Origin: Acidipropionibacterium thoenii DSM 20276 | GTDB taxonomy: Bacteria; Actinomycetota; Actinomycetes; Propionibacteriales; Propionibacteriaceae | Reading direction: 5' to 3' | Assembly (NCBI RefSeq): GCF_000423445.1 | Contig: NZ_AUHZ01000009.1 | Span: forward strand, 59,382 to 123,381 | Length of the DNA: 64,000 nucleotides | Part shown: positions 30,837 to 41,139 of the stretch, in pieces | How the letters are laid out: every line of letters starts with the position of its first letter | How positions within the stretch are numbered: the first letter of the stretch is position 1 | Notes under the pieces: model-generated | What the model was told of the DNA's origin: nothing | Seen by the model: only the letters and a program-made list of their open reading frames with translations | The model's database searches: none | Program-made: the position numbers and the translations under genes

Positions 30837-30914
30837 GCAGGCACGGGCACGATGAGGCAACCGTCGACGCCCGGGGACCTATGGCAGGTCCACTGACATC
30901 AGATTGGAGCTGAC

Positions 30915-31229
30915 GTGTCCATCCCAAGCCTGACCCCGGAACAGCTTAGCGCCGCTCGCGAGGCGGCCACCCAGGCGCGGCGTGCCAGGGCCGACCTCAA
31001 GTCGCGGGTGCGCAGCGGGGAGATCAGCCTCGGCCAGGCCCTGGACGAGGCCGCCGCCAATGATGTGCTGGCCCACGTCAAGGTGGTCGACCTGCTCAAG
31101 GCCCTTCCCAGGGTCGGCGACAAGCGCGCCGCCGAGATCATGGACCGTCTCGACATCGCCCAGAACAGGCGGATCCGTGGGCTGGGGTGCCATCAGGAGG
31201 AAGGTCTGCGCAGCGAGTTCCCGGGCTGA
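30915..31229 (+). CDS. mihF: Actinobacterial integration host factor
   Basis: A 104-residue mIHF-type DNA-binding protein, unrelated to proteobacterial IHF. An N-terminal helix (LTPEQLSAAREAATQARRAR) precedes the conserved LKSRVRSGEISLGQAL and the helix-hairpin-helix-like VVDLLKALPRVGDKRAAEIM. It binds and bends DNA in the nucleoid and supports phage integration in mycobacteria. It starts with a GTG. The adjacent gmk and rpoZ genes form the usual mihF-gmk-rpoZ cluster. Confidence 0.95.
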   Translation: MSIPSLTPEQLSAAREAATQARRARADLKSRVRSGEISLGQALDEAAANDVLAHVKVVDLLKALPRVGDKRAAEIMDRLDIAQNRRIRGLGCHQEEGLRSEFPG

Positions 31230-31259
31230 GGTGCTCGTCGGTGCACCGGCCCGATGCTC

Positions 31260-31265
31260 TAGGGT
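31260..31265 (+). promoter_or_regulatory. -10 element for leaderless gmk mRNA
   Basis: TAGGGT ends 7 nt before the gmk ATG at 31273, with no Shine-Dalgarno sequence. Confidence 0.5.
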
Positions 31266-31272
31266 GGCCGCC

Positions 31273-31884
31273 ATGGAGATCGATCCGGACCCGGCACCCG
31301 AGATTCCGCAGCCACGAGGGCTCAGACATCCCGAGCCGGTGAGCGTGGCGGTGGTCTCCGGCCCGACAGCGGTCGGCAAGGGAACCGTGGTCGCCGCACT
31401 GAGGCGGGCCCATCCCGAGATCCTGGTCTCCCGTTCGGCGACCACCCGGCCGCCACGCCCCGGTGAGACCGATGGGGTCGAGTACGATTTCGTCTCCGAT
31501 GCCCGGTTCGACCAGTTGATCGCCTCCGACGGACTGCTGGAATGGGCCCTGGTTCACAACAGTCACCGTTACGGGACCCCGCGCCAGCTCGTCGAGGAGG
31601 CGGTGGCGGCCGGCCGCACCATCGTGCTGGAGATCGACATGCAGGGGGCCCGCCAGGTCCGCACCAGCTATCCGCAGGCCGAGCACATCTTCCTGACCCC
31701 GCCCTCCTGGCAGGAGCTCAAGCGCCGACTCATCGGGAGGGGCACCGAGACTCCCGAGCAGCAGGCCCGCAGACTGCGCACCGCCCGCAAGGAGTTGGCC
31801 GCAGCTGGCGAGTTCGACGCTGTGGTCGTCAACGACACCGTTGACCATGCCGTCAGCGCATTGGTAGACTTACTAGGTCTGTGA
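31273..31884 (+). CDS. gmk: Guanylate kinase
   Basis: A 203-residue P-loop kinase that makes GDP from GMP. The P-loop reads GPTAVGKGT, a little unusual beside the common GPSGVGKST. The GMP-binding region has SATTRPPRPGETDGVEYDFV and the lid lies near GRGTETPEQQARRL. The ATG at 31273 is chosen because mihF ends just upstream and a -10 hexamer sits 7 nt before it. The final codons contain the probable rpoZ promoter. Confidence 0.95.
   Translation: MEIDPDPAPEIPQPRGLRHPEPVSVAVVSGPTAVGKGTVVAALRRAHPEILVSRSATTRPPRPGETDGVEYDFVSDARFDQLIASDGLLEWALVHNSHRYGTPRQLVEEAVAAGRTIVLEIDMQGARQVRTSYPQAEHIFLTPPSWQELKRRLIGRGTETPEQQARRLRTARKELAAAGEFDAVVVNDTVDHAVSALVDLLGL
31841..31870 (+). promoter_or_regulatory. rpoZ promoter inside the gmk 3' end
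   Basis: TTGACC (31841-31846) and TAGACT (31865-31870) are separated by 18 bp, a good sigma-A-type promoter. It lies about 85 bp before the rpoZ start codon, so rpoZ can be expressed apart from gmk. Confidence 0.55.
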
Positions 31885-31954
31885 CTTGGTGCGTCCAATC
31901 TCAACGCCCACCGGTGTTGTCAGGCCGCACCCCATCAACATGTGAGGACATTCC

Positions 31955-32299
31955 TTGAGCGAGAGCATCCCCGAGGGCATCGTCAACCCCCCGATCGATC
32001 AGCTTCTTGAGCACGTCGACTCCAAGTACCGGCTGGTGCTGTTCGCCTCCAAGCGGGCCCGCCAGATCAACGCCTACTACTCCCAGCTGGCCGAGGGCCT
32101 GTTGGAGAACGTCGGCCCGCTGGTCGAGGTCTCCAATCAGGAGAAGCCGCTGTCGATTGCGCTGCGTGAGATCCAGGCCGGCGTCATCGAGGCTCACCAG
32201 ATGAACCCCGAGGAGGTCGCCGCCGAGGCCGCGGCCGCTCAGCAGGCACCCGCCGTCGAACTCGACGACCCCTTCGCCGACCTCACCCCGCCGGCCTGA
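31955..32299 (+). CDS. rpoZ: RNA polymerase omega subunit
   Basis: A 114-residue omega subunit that assists beta' folding and assembly. The family core reads [35 protein letters not shown] and [13 protein letters not shown]-terminal alanine- and acid-rich tail ends the protein. It starts with a rare TTG preceded by GTGAGGAC. The start is supported by homology and by the ribosome binding site. Confidence 0.95.
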   Translation: MSESIPEGIVNPPIDQLLEHVDSKYRLVLFASKRARQINAYYSQLAEGLLENVGPLVEVSNQEKPLSIALREIQAGVIEAHQMNPEEVAAEAAAAQQAPAVELDDPFADLTPPA

Positions 32300-32342
32300 T
32301 CGGCCAGTTCGAGGCGTTCTGTCGACACGTTGTGAGTCGTCC

Positions 32343-33605
32343 ATGAGCACAGTTCTGGTAGGCGTGGCCGGCGGTATCGCCGCCTACAAGTCGTGCTACC
32401 TGGTCCGCCGACTGACCGCAGCCGGCCACGACGTGCGGGTGGTGCCCACCGAGGCCGCCCTGAGGTTCGTTGGCCGGCCGACCTGGGAGGCGCTGTCGGG
32501 CCACCCGGTCCACACCGGCGTCTTCGACGACGTCCCCGGCGTCGAGCATGTCCGCCTCGGCGAGCAGGCCGACCTGGTGGTGGTCGCACCGGCCACCGCC
32601 GACCTTCTCTCCCGAGTGGCCTGCGGCGCCGCCGACGACCTTCTCACCGCCACCATTCTGGCCACCCGTGCCCCGGTGCTGGTGGCCCCCGCGATGCACA
32701 CCGCGATGTGGCAGAACCCGGCCACCCGCGACAACGTGGCCACCCTGAGACGCCGCGGGATCGTCGTCAAGGACCCTGCGGTCGGCCGGCTCACCGGCCC
32801 CGACTCGGGTCCGGGGCGTCTTCCCGAACCCGAGGAACTTGCCGAAATGGCCGCCTTCCTGCTGGAGGATCCGCAGGCTGCCCACCAGCTGGCCGCCCAG
32901 GATCTCTCCGGGCGCCGGGTGGTGATCAGCTCCGGTGGGACCCGCGAGGCGCTCGATCCGGTGCGCTACCTCGGCAACTCCTCCTCGGGTCGGATGGGCC
33001 ACGCCCTGGCCCAGCTGGCGGCCGCCCGAGGCGCCCATGTCACCCTGGTCAGCGCCCATGTCGAGGTGCCGGCCCCCTCCTGCGTCGACTCGGTCCAGAT
33101 CTCCAGCACTGAGGATCTGGCCCAGGCAATGTCGGATCTGGCTCCGGGCTGCGACATCGTCGTGATGGCGGTGGCGGCCGCCGACTTCGCCCCGGCGGCC
33201 AGCTCCCCGGTCAAGATCAAGAAGCACGAGGGCCATGATGCGGTGGGCCTCGGCACCCGGATCGACCTGGCACAGACCCCCGATGTGCTGGCCTCGATCA
33301 GCGCGCACCGCAGGGACGGGCAGGTGATCGTCGGTTTCGCCGCCGAGACCGCCTCCGACCGGGGGGAGTTGCTCCAACTGGCCACCGCGAAGCTGGCGCG
33401 CAAGGGCTGTGATCTGCTGGTGGTCAACGATGTGAGTGCCGGCAAGGTCTTCGGTAAGGTCGACACCGACGTCACCGTGGTCCGCCAGCAGGGACCCGGT
33501 CGGCGCGTCATGGGCTCCAAGATCCTGGCCGCGAATGCGGTCCTGGACGAGGCCCGCTCACTGCTGGCCCCTGCCATCGGCACCGCTGATTCACCGGAGT
33601 CCTGA
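32343..33605 (+). CDS. coaBC: Bifunctional phosphopantothenoylcysteine decarboxylase / phosphopantothenate-cysteine ligase
   Basis: A 420-residue fusion that carries out two steps of coenzyme A synthesis. The N-terminal CoaC flavoprotein (about residues 1-180) has [33 protein letters not shown] and the active-site region [13 protein letters not shown]. The C-terminal CoaB part has [22 protein letters not shown] and uses CTP to join cysteine. It follows rpoZ by 43 bp in the conserved gmk-rpoZ-coaBC-metK order. Confidence 0.96.
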   Translation: MSTVLVGVAGGIAAYKSCYLVRRLTAAGHDVRVVPTEAALRFVGRPTWEALSGHPVHTGVFDDVPGVEHVRLGEQADLVVVAPATADLLSRVACGAADDLLTATILATRAPVLVAPAMHTAMWQNPATRDNVATLRRRGIVVKDPAVGRLTGPDSGPGRLPEPEELAEMAAFLLEDPQAAHQLAAQDLSGRRVVISSGGTREALDPVRYLGNSSSGRMGHALAQLAAARGAHVTLVSAHVEVPAPSCVDSVQISSTEDLAQAMSDLAPGCDIVVMAVAAADFAPAASSPVKIKKHEGHDAVGLGTRIDLAQTPDVLASISAHRRDGQVIVGFAAETASDRGELLQLATAKLARKGCDLLVVNDVSAGKVFGKVDTDVTVVRQQGPGRRVMGSKILAANAVLDEARSLLAPAIGTADSPES

Positions 33606-33619
33606 GCAGGTACCCACCC

Positions 33620-33660
33620 GGCCCCGACTCGGGGCCACAATGCGCGGCTCTTCGCCGCGC
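33620..33660 (+). promoter_or_regulatory. Tandem GC hairpins in the coaBC-metK gap
   Basis: Stem 1 is GGCCCC (33620-33625) with GGGGCC (33631-33636), loop GACTC. Stem 2 is GCGCGGC (33642-33648) with GCCGCGC (33654-33660), loop TCTTC. The second ends just before the metK ribosome binding site. They could be a terminator or an attenuator. No known SAM riboswitch fold fits in this 70-nt gap. Confidence 0.55.
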
Positions 33661-33675
33661 GGTCAGGAAGTACAG

Positions 33676-34887
<1,212 letters not shown>

Positions 34888-34953
34888 GCCGCCGTTCTCA
34901 CGCCTCGGGGCCATCGTCGGATCCGCCCTCGCGGAACTGTCGGTGGCCCCGAC

Positions 34954-34959
34954 TAGCGT
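34954..34959 (+). promoter_or_regulatory. -10 element for leaderless lhr mRNA
   Basis: TAGCGT ends 7 nt before the lhr ATG at 34967, with no Shine-Dalgarno sequence. Confidence 0.5.
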
Positions 34960-34966
34960 GGGCCCC

Positions 34967-37900
34967 ATGATCGAGGGGATGGAGGCCTTCCGCGAGCCGG
35001 TGCGTCGCTGGTTCGCCGACGTCTTCACCGCTCCCACCCCGGTCCAGGTCGCCACCTGGCAGGCGGTGTCCCAGGGCAGCCACGCCCTTGTGGTGGCGCC
35101 CACCGGCTCCGGCAAGACCTTGGCGGCATTCCTGTGGGCCCTCGACCGGCTGACGGATCCGGACCGCCCGACAGACCCCGTCGAGCCCCTGCGAGGCCAG
35201 CCCGACCACGGCGTCAGAGTGCTCTACATCTCCCCGCTGAAGGCCCTGGGAACCGATATCGAGAAGAATCTGCGGGCCCCGCTGGCCGGGATCCGCAACA
35301 CCTCCGAGAGGTTGGGCCGGCCGTACCGCCCGGTGAGCGTGGCGGTGCGCACCGGGGACACCACTCCGGCCGAGCGGGCCCGGATCGCACGGCGGCCTCC
35401 CGATGTCCTCATCACCACACCGGAGACCCTGTACCTGATGCTGACCTCCCAGGTGCGCAGGGTGCTGGCGGGTGTCCGCACTGTCATCGTCGATGAGGTC
35501 CATGCCGTCGCCGGGTCCAAACGCGGCACCCATCTGGCACTGTCCCTGGAGCGCATGGACGCCCTGGCGGGTCACGACGTCCAACGGATCGGGCTGTCGG
35601 CCACCGTCCGCCCGATCGACGAGGTGGCCGCCTTCCTCGCCGGCGACCGACCGGTGAGCGTCGTCCACCCACCGGCTCACAAGAACTGGGATGTCCAGGT
35701 GAAGGTGCCGGTCGATGACATGTCCGATCTCCCGGACTCACCGGCCGATGACCAGGGTCTGCTCGCCGACCCGTTGCTGGCCGGTGGCGGAACCGACACC
35801 CTGGTCACCGATGTCTCCGACTCGGCCCTGCCCACCCGGGCGTCGCTGTGGCCGTGGATCGAGAAGGAGGTCTACGCCGAGGTGCAGGCCGGCCGCTCGA
35901 CGCTGGTCTTCGTCAACGCCCGACGGGTCGCTGAGCGGCTCACCAGTCGGCTCAACGAGCTGTGGGCCGCAGAACACGACCCGGACTCGCTGGCGGCGCC
36001 GACCCGGCGGCTGCCCGCCGAGATGATGCCACCGGCCGACGAGGTGGGACGGGCGCCGGCGGTGATCGCCCGGGCCCATCACGGGTCGGTGTCCAAACTG
36101 GAGCGCCAGCGCACCGAGGAGGGGCTGCGCTCGGGGGAGCTGCGGTGTGTGGTGGCCACCTCCTCGCTGGAGCTGGGCATCGACATGGGCCTGGTCGATC
36201 GCGTCATCCAGATCGAGTCCCCGCCGTCGGTGGCCAGCGCCCTGCAGCGGATCGGGCGGGCCGGCCACGCGGTGGGCGCGGTCTCGGCGGGGTCGGTGTA
36301 TCCCAAGACCCGGCTCGACCTGATCCATGCCGCAGTCGTCACCAGCCGGATGCTGGAAGGACGCATCGAGGCCCTTCACATCCCCCGCAACCCGCTCGAC
36401 GTGCTCGCCCAGCAGACCGTGGCCGCCGCGGTCTCGGCCCCCGACGGGCTGAACGTGGCGGAGTGGTATGCCACCGTGCGCCGCTCCAGGCCCTACGCCC
36501 AGCTGCCCGCCGAGGCGATGGACAAGGTGGTGGCGATGCTCACCGGCGGCTACGCCTCGGCCGACCTGTCCGACCTTCGGGCCAGGCTGGTGCTGGCAGA
36601 TGGGGTGCTGCTCGCCCGGCCCGGGGCGCTGCGGCTGGCCGCCACCTCCGGGGGCACCATTCCCGATCGTGGCATGTTCGGCGTCTTCCTGGTCGGGGAG
36701 GGGGAGGGTCGCCGGGTCGGTGAGCTGGACGAGGAGATGGTCTATGAGTCGCGGGTCGGCGATGTCTTCACCCTGGGCGCCTCCTCCTGGCGGATCGCCG
36801 AGATCACCCACGACCAGGTGCGTGTCACCCCGGCCCCCGGCCACACCGGACGGCTGCCGTTCTGGAAGGGGGAGGGCGAGGGGCGTCCCGCAGAGCTCGG
36901 CCGGGCGATCGGAGCCTTCACCCGCCAGGCCCACGAGGATCCCGATCTGGTCGCGCGGATGGACTGCCTGGAGGAGCGGTCCCGAGGCAACATCCTGGCC
37001 TTCCTGGACGCCCAGACCGAGGCGACCGGAGTGCTGCCCGATGACCGGCACATCGTGCTGGAACGGTTCCACGACGAGGTCGGGGACTGGCGTCTGGTGG
37101 TGCACAGCCCCTGGGGCCGCCCGGTCAACGCCGGCTGGGCGCTGGCGATCGGACAGCGGCTCACCGAGAGACTCGGCATCGACGCCCAGCCGGTGGCGGG
37201 GGACGACGGGCTGGTGCTCAGACTGCCTGACACCGACCAGCCTCCGGGTGCCGAGCTGGTCGTCTTCGAGCCCGCTGAGATCGCCGACATCGTGGCTGCC
37301 CACATCGGGGACACTGCGCTGTTCGCCGGGCGGTTCCGGGAGTGCGCGGCACGGGCCCTGTTGCTGCCCCGCAAGGATCCGGGACGCCGTGCTCCGCTGT
37401 GGCAGCAGCGGCTGCGGGCCGGCCAGTTGCTGGAGGCGGTGCGCGACCAGCACGACTTCCCGATCGTGGTGGAGACCGCCCGCGAGTGCCTGGCCGATGT
37501 CTACGACCTCGACGCCCTCAAGGAACTGATGGCAGCTCTGGCTTCCCACCGGGTCCAGGTTGCCGAGGTGACGACATCGGCGCCCAGCCCGTTGGCCTCC
37601 TCGCTGCTGTTCAGCTACACCGGCGCCTTCATGTACACCGAGGACACCCCGCTGGCCGAGCGCCGCGCCGCCGCGCTGTCCCTGGACCCTCAGCTGCTCG
37701 CCCAACTGATGGGCACCGTGGATCTGCGCGAGCTGCTCGATCCCGAGGTCATCGCCGAGGTGGTCGCCGAGCTCCAGCACACCCGCAAGGACCGCCGGGC
37801 CCGCGACGAGGAGGGGCTGGCCGACCTGGTGGCACGGTTGGGACCGGTGCCCCTCGACGAGTTGCCGCTGCGCTGTGACCCCGAGCTGGCGAGTGATCTG

Positions 37901-39706
37901 GATGGCGCCATCGAGCGGCTCGGGGAACGGGTCGCGGTGGTACGGCTGGCCGGCCTGCCGCAGCTGGCTGCCGGACAGGATCTGGGGCTGCTGAGAGACG
38001 GCTTGGGGGTGCCGGTGCCGCCAGGGCATCCGGTGGTGGCGCCCACCGGGCGTGACCCAGTGACCCAGCTGATCGCCCGATGGGCACGCACTCATGGGCC
38101 TTTCGCCGCCGGGCAGCTGGCGGAGGCTCTGGGGCTGGGGGTGGCGACCGCCGCAGTGGTGATCGAGCGCCTGGTGGCCCAGGCAGAACTGGTGCGCGGC
38201 CGGTTCGTACCCGGCGACGACATCCAGTACTGCCATTCCCGGGTGCTGTCACGGATCCGGGCCCGTGCGCTGGCTCGGGCACGCTCCGAGATCGAACCCG
38301 TCTCGGGCAGCGCCCTGAGCCGGTTCAGTCTGGACTGGCACGGCGTGGCACCGGTCGGAGCCAGGCCGCGGCCGCGAGGCGCGGACGGCGTCCTGGAGGT
38401 GATCGGGACGCTGGCCGGGGTGGCTCTGCCGGCCTCGGCCTGGGAGTCGGCTGTCCTGCCCACCCGGGTGGCCGACTACTCACCTGCGATGCTGGACGAG
38501 CTCACCGCCGCCGGGGAGGTCCTGGTGGTGCCGGCCGTCGGCTCAGGTGCGGCAGACCCGTTGATCCGATTGGTCGCCGCCGAGGACCTGGCACTGTGCT
38601 CCCCAATCGACCTGCCGCGTCCCACCGACGATGACGGACGGTCCCTGTTGGACCGGATCGGGACGGGATCGGTGCTGCTGGGCCCCGTCGCCGAGTCCTT
38701 GAACCGGACCGGTGGCGAGGAGCCCGGTGGCGCACCAGCCACAGTCGGCGGCCTCGGACTCACCGGGTCCCGGCTCCGCGAAGCGGTGTGGCGACTGGTC
38801 GGCGAGGGCCTCATCGCCCCCGATGGTTTCGGTCCGCTGCGCGCCCACCTGGTCGGTGCCGCCTCCGGCGGTCGCACCGGGGCAGCGGCCCACCGGTCAC
38901 GCCGAGGAGGAATGAGATCACGAGCGCGGATGGCGCGCTACTCGCTGCGCTCGGGGACGAGAGCCAGTGCCCTCCCGCCGGATCTGGCCGGCCGCTGGCA
39001 CCGCTGTGAACCGGGCACCGGGACCACCGCGGAGCGGCTCACCGGGCTGGTCGAGTTCATGCTGGACCGCCATGGCATCATCACCCGGGGAGTCGCCGGT
39101 GAGGAGGCCGTCGAGGGTGGCTTCTCGGCGATCTACCAGGTGCTGCGTAGTGCCGAGGAGGCCGGCAAGGTCATCCGGGGATACCTCGTCGAGGGACTGG
39201 GAGGAGCACAGTTCGCCGCCCCCTCGGTGGTCGACCGGCTGCGTCGGTTCGCCGACGGTCCCGATACCTCCGGGTGGCCCTCGGGCGCCTCGCAGCCGCC
39301 GGTGAGCGTGCTGGCCGCGGTCGACCCGGCGAGCCCCTACGGTTCGGTGCTGGAATGGCCGGCCCAGGAGGGAGCCTCGCCCTCCCGTTCCGCCGGCGCC
39401 CTGGTGGTGATCGCCGACGGGCTCCTGCTGGCCCATCTGTCGCGGGGAGGGCGTCGGCTCAGCCTGTTCTGCGATGCGCTGCCAGAAGGGGTGGACGCCG
39501 GCGAGGTCACCGCCATGGTGACCTGGGCACTGCGAGGCTGGCTGAGTCTGTCGGGCACCCGTCCGATCACCGTGGAGAAGCTCAACGGGCAACCGGTACT
39601 GGGACTGGACCTGGCATCCGCGATGAGGGCCGCCGGTGCTGCGATCACCCCCCGGGGGCTGCGGCTGGAAGCTGATGACAGAGGCGCCGACCATGCCCGA
39701 GGGTGA
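34967..39706 (+). CDS. lhr: Lhr-type superfamily 2 DNA helicase
   Basis: A 1579-residue long-form Lhr. The N-terminal helicase core has Q-motif-like TPVQVATW, Walker A APTGSGKT near residue 45, box II VIVDEVHAVAGSKRG, GLSATVRP, SSLELGIDMG and QRIGRAGHAVG. A winged-helix and Lhr-specific core region follows, and then a large C-terminal domain of the mycobacterial/E. coli long form. Mycobacterial Lhr is a 3'-5' translocase induced by DNA damage. It overlaps the DNA glycosylase gene by 14 nt, the same lhr-nei pairing seen in Mycobacterium. Confidence 0.95.
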   Translation: MIEGMEAFREPVRRWFADVFTAPTPVQVATWQAVSQGSHALVVAPTGSGKTLAAFLWALDRLTDPDRPTDPVEPLRGQPDHGVRVLYISPLKALGTDIEKNLRAPLAGIRNTSERLGRPYRPVSVAVRTGDTTPAERARIARRPPDVLITTPETLYLMLTSQVRRVLAGVRTVIVDEVHAVAGSKRGTHLALSLERMDALAGHDVQRIGLSATVRPIDEVAAFLAGDRPVSVVHPPAHKNWDVQVKVPVDDMSDLPDSPADDQGLLADPLLAGGGTDTLVTDVSDSALPTRASLWPWIEKEVYAEVQAGRSTLVFVNARRVAERLTSRLNELWAAEHDPDSLAAPTRRLPAEMMPPADEVGRAPAVIARAHHGSVSKLERQRTEEGLRSGELRCVVATSSLELGIDMGLVDRVIQIESPPSVASALQRIGRAGHAVGAVSAGSVYPKTRLDLIHAAVVTSRMLEGRIEALHIPRNPLDVLAQQTVAAAVSAPDGLNVAEWYATVRRSRPYAQLPAEAMDKVVAMLTGGYASADLSDLRARLVLADGVLLARPGALRLAATSGGTIPDRGMFGVFLVGEGEGRRVGELDEEMVYESRVGDVFTLGASSWRIAEITHDQVRVTPAPGHTGRLPFWKGEGEGRPAELGRAIGAFTRQAHEDPDLVARMDCLEERSRGNILAFLDAQTEATGVLPDDRHIVLERFHDEVGDWRLVVHSPWGRPVNAGWALAIGQRLTERLGIDAQPVAGDDGLVLRLPDTDQPPGAELVVFEPAEIADIVAAHIGDTALFAGRFRECAARALLLPRKDPGRRAPLWQQRLRAGQLLEAVRDQHDFPIVVETARECLADVYDLDALKELMAALASHRVQVAEVTTSAPSPLASSLLFSYTGAFMYTEDTPLAERRAAALSLDPQLLAQLMGTVDLRELLDPEVIAEVVAELQHTRKDRRARDEEGLADLVARLGPVPLDELPLRCDPELASDLDGAIERLGERVAVVRLAGLPQLAAGQDLGLLRDGLGVPVPPGHPVVAPTGRDPVTQLIARWARTHGPFAAGQLAEALGLGVATAAVVIERLVAQAELVRGRFVPGDDIQYCHSRVLSRIRARALARARSEIEPVSGSALSRFSLDWHGVAPVGARPRPRGADGVLEVIGTLAGVALPASAWESAVLPTRVADYSPAMLDELTAAGEVLVVPAVGSGAADPLIRLVAAEDLALCSPIDLPRPTDDDGRSLLDRIGTGSVLLGPVAESLNRTGGEEPGGAPATVGGLGLTGSRLREAVWRLVGEGLIAPDGFGPLRAHLVGAASGGRTGAAAHRSRRGGMRSRARMARYSLRSGTRASALPPDLAGRWHRCEPGTGTTAERLTGLVEFMLDRHGIITRGVAGEEAVEGGFSAIYQVLRSAEEAGKVIRGYLVEGLGGAQFAAPSVVDRLRRFADGPDTSGWPSGASQPPVSVLAAVDPASPYGSVLEWPAQEGASPSRSAGALVVIADGLLLAHLSRGGRRLSLFCDALPEGVDAGEVTAMVTWALRGWLSLSGTRPITVEKLNGQPVLGLDLASAMRAAGAAITPRGLRLEADDRGADHARG

Positions 39707-40565
39707 CTCGGTCCACAGGCTCGCCGAGGGGCTGCAAGCGGCCTGCGGACGTCTGGTCACCGGGTGCCAGCTGCGGGTACCCCGACTGGCGGTGGCCGAT
39801 CTGACCGGTTCCACGCTCAGCGCGGTGCGGGCCCACGGCAAGCACCTCCTGATGACCTTCGCCCCCGGCCCGGGAGCCACGACCATCGGTGACCTCACCG
39901 AACCGGGCGAGTGGATCCTGCACACCCACCTGAGGATGGAGGGCAGCTGGAGAGTGCACCCGGCCGGTCAGCGGTGGCGTGTGCCGGGCCACACCGCCCG
40001 GGTCGTGCTGAGAGTGGAGGGATCGCGAGCCGGCGGACCACAGGTGGAACTGGTCGGCCATGACCTCGGCCTGGTGGAGCTGTGGCCCGCCGGACTGCTC
40101 GACCAACGGCTGGGATGGCTCGGCCCCGATCCTCTGGAGGCCGACTGGAGCCGGCCGGGCAGGTGGCTGCCGAGTGGACGCGACGAGGCGGTCCGCCGGG
40201 CGGAGTTGGATCCTGGGCGTCCGATCGGCGTCACCCTGCTCGACCAGTCCGTGCTGGCCGGGGTCGGCAATGAGTACCGGGCCGAGGTCTGCTTCCTGTC
40301 GGGGCTGGATCCCAGGCGTCCCACCGGCGGGGTCGACGTCGCGGTGGTGATCGACGCCGTCGCCAGGCTCATGCAGGCCAATCGGACCAACCGGTTCCGC
40401 TCCAGCACCGGCGACAACCGCCCCGGCCACCGCTCCTTCGTCTTCGGCCGCAACCACCAGCCCTGCCTGCGCTGCGGGACCCTGATCCGCAACGGATGGC
40501 TCGGTCCCGCCGACCTGCCCGACCAGGAGCGGGTCATCTGGTGGTGCCCGGTCTGCCAGCGGTGA
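39693..40565 (+). CDS. nei: Endonuclease VIII-like DNA glycosylase (Fpg/Nei family)
   Basis: A 290-residue Fpg/Nei glycosylase for oxidised bases. The start at 39693 gives the N-terminus MPEGDSVH, which puts the catalytic proline at position 2 and the catalytic glutamate at position 3. The beta-hairpin lysine is in RAHGKHL, and an H2TH motif is seen in DQSVLAGVGNEYRAEVCFLS. A C-terminal zinc finger has CLRC and CPVC. It overlaps the end of lhr by 14 nt, so the helicase and glycosylase are probably co-expressed for base-damage repair. Confidence 0.94.
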   Translation: MPEGDSVHRLAEGLQAACGRLVTGCQLRVPRLAVADLTGSTLSAVRAHGKHLLMTFAPGPGATTIGDLTEPGEWILHTHLRMEGSWRVHPAGQRWRVPGHTARVVLRVEGSRAGGPQVELVGHDLGLVELWPAGLLDQRLGWLGPDPLEADWSRPGRWLPSGRDEAVRRAELDPGRPIGVTLLDQSVLAGVGNEYRAEVCFLSGLDPRRPTGGVDVAVVIDAVARLMQANRTNRFRSSTGDNRPGHRSFVFGRNHQPCLRCGTLIRNGWLGPADLPDQERVIWWCPVCQR

Positions 40566-40620
40566 GTGGGCCTAGTCTGATGTCGATCCGGTGGGTGCGC
40601 ACGACGAAGGGGACAGGGCG

Positions 40621-41109
40621 ATGACCGAGACGCGCGGGCTTCCTGAACGCAGCCGACTCATCCAGCAGGAGCTGGGCGATCGCGGGTACGAGATCGCCGT
40701 CCGCGAACTGCCGGAGTCCACCCGCACTGCTCTGGAGGCGGCGTCGGCCCTTGACTGTGAGGTGGGTGCCATCGCGAGCAGCCTGGTGTTCATCGCCGAT
40801 GACGAACCCCTGCTGGTGATGACCAGCGGGCGTCACCGGGTCGACACCGACCTGCTGGCATCCGAGCTCGGCAAGGTCTCGATCACGATGGCCAGGGCCA
40901 AGGAGGTGCGCGCGGTGACCGGTCAGGCCATCGGCGGCGTGGCCCCGATCGGCCATCCGGCACCGGTGACCACCGTCATCGACGAGGCCCTGCAGGAGTA
41001 TCCGACCATCTGGGCGGCAGCCGGGACGCCGCACACCGTGATGCCGCTGACCTTCGAGCAGCTTGTCGAACTCACGGGGGGCCGCACCGTCCAGGTCGCC
41101 GCTGCCTGA
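40621..41109 (+). CDS. YbaK/ProX-type aminoacyl-tRNA deacylase domain protein
   Basis: A 162-residue stand-alone editing-domain protein of the YbaK/ProX/EbsC superfamily. Visible are the C-terminal GQAIGGVAPIGHP loop and WAAAGTPHTVMPLTFEQLVELTGG, typical of these hydrolases, plus a SLVFIADDEPLLVMTSG strand pair. Such proteins hydrolyse mischarged tRNAs such as Cys- or Ala-tRNA-Pro; which one it edits cannot be told. The ATG at 40621 follows AAGGGG. A TAGTCT hexamer at 40574 is a plausible -10. Confidence 0.88.
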   Translation: MTETRGLPERSRLIQQELGDRGYEIAVRELPESTRTALEAASALDCEVGAIASSLVFIADDEPLLVMTSGRHRVDTDLLASELGKVSITMARAKEVRAVTGQAIGGVAPIGHPAPVTTVIDEALQEYPTIWAAAGTPHTVMPLTFEQLVELTGGRTVQVAAA

Positions 41110-41127
41110 CCTCCTCCCGCGGTGCGG

Positions 41128-41133
41128 CAGGAT
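41128..41133 (+). promoter_or_regulatory. -10 element for leaderless nitrilase mRNA
   Basis: CAGGAT ends 6 nt before the ATG at 41140. It is a weaker match than the other -10 hexamers. Confidence 0.35.
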
Positions 41134-41139
41134 GGTGAC

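Noticed and set aside
33606..33675. SAM riboswitch before metK
   Set aside because: The gap is 70 nt with two simple hairpins; no conserved SAM-binding core can be formed.
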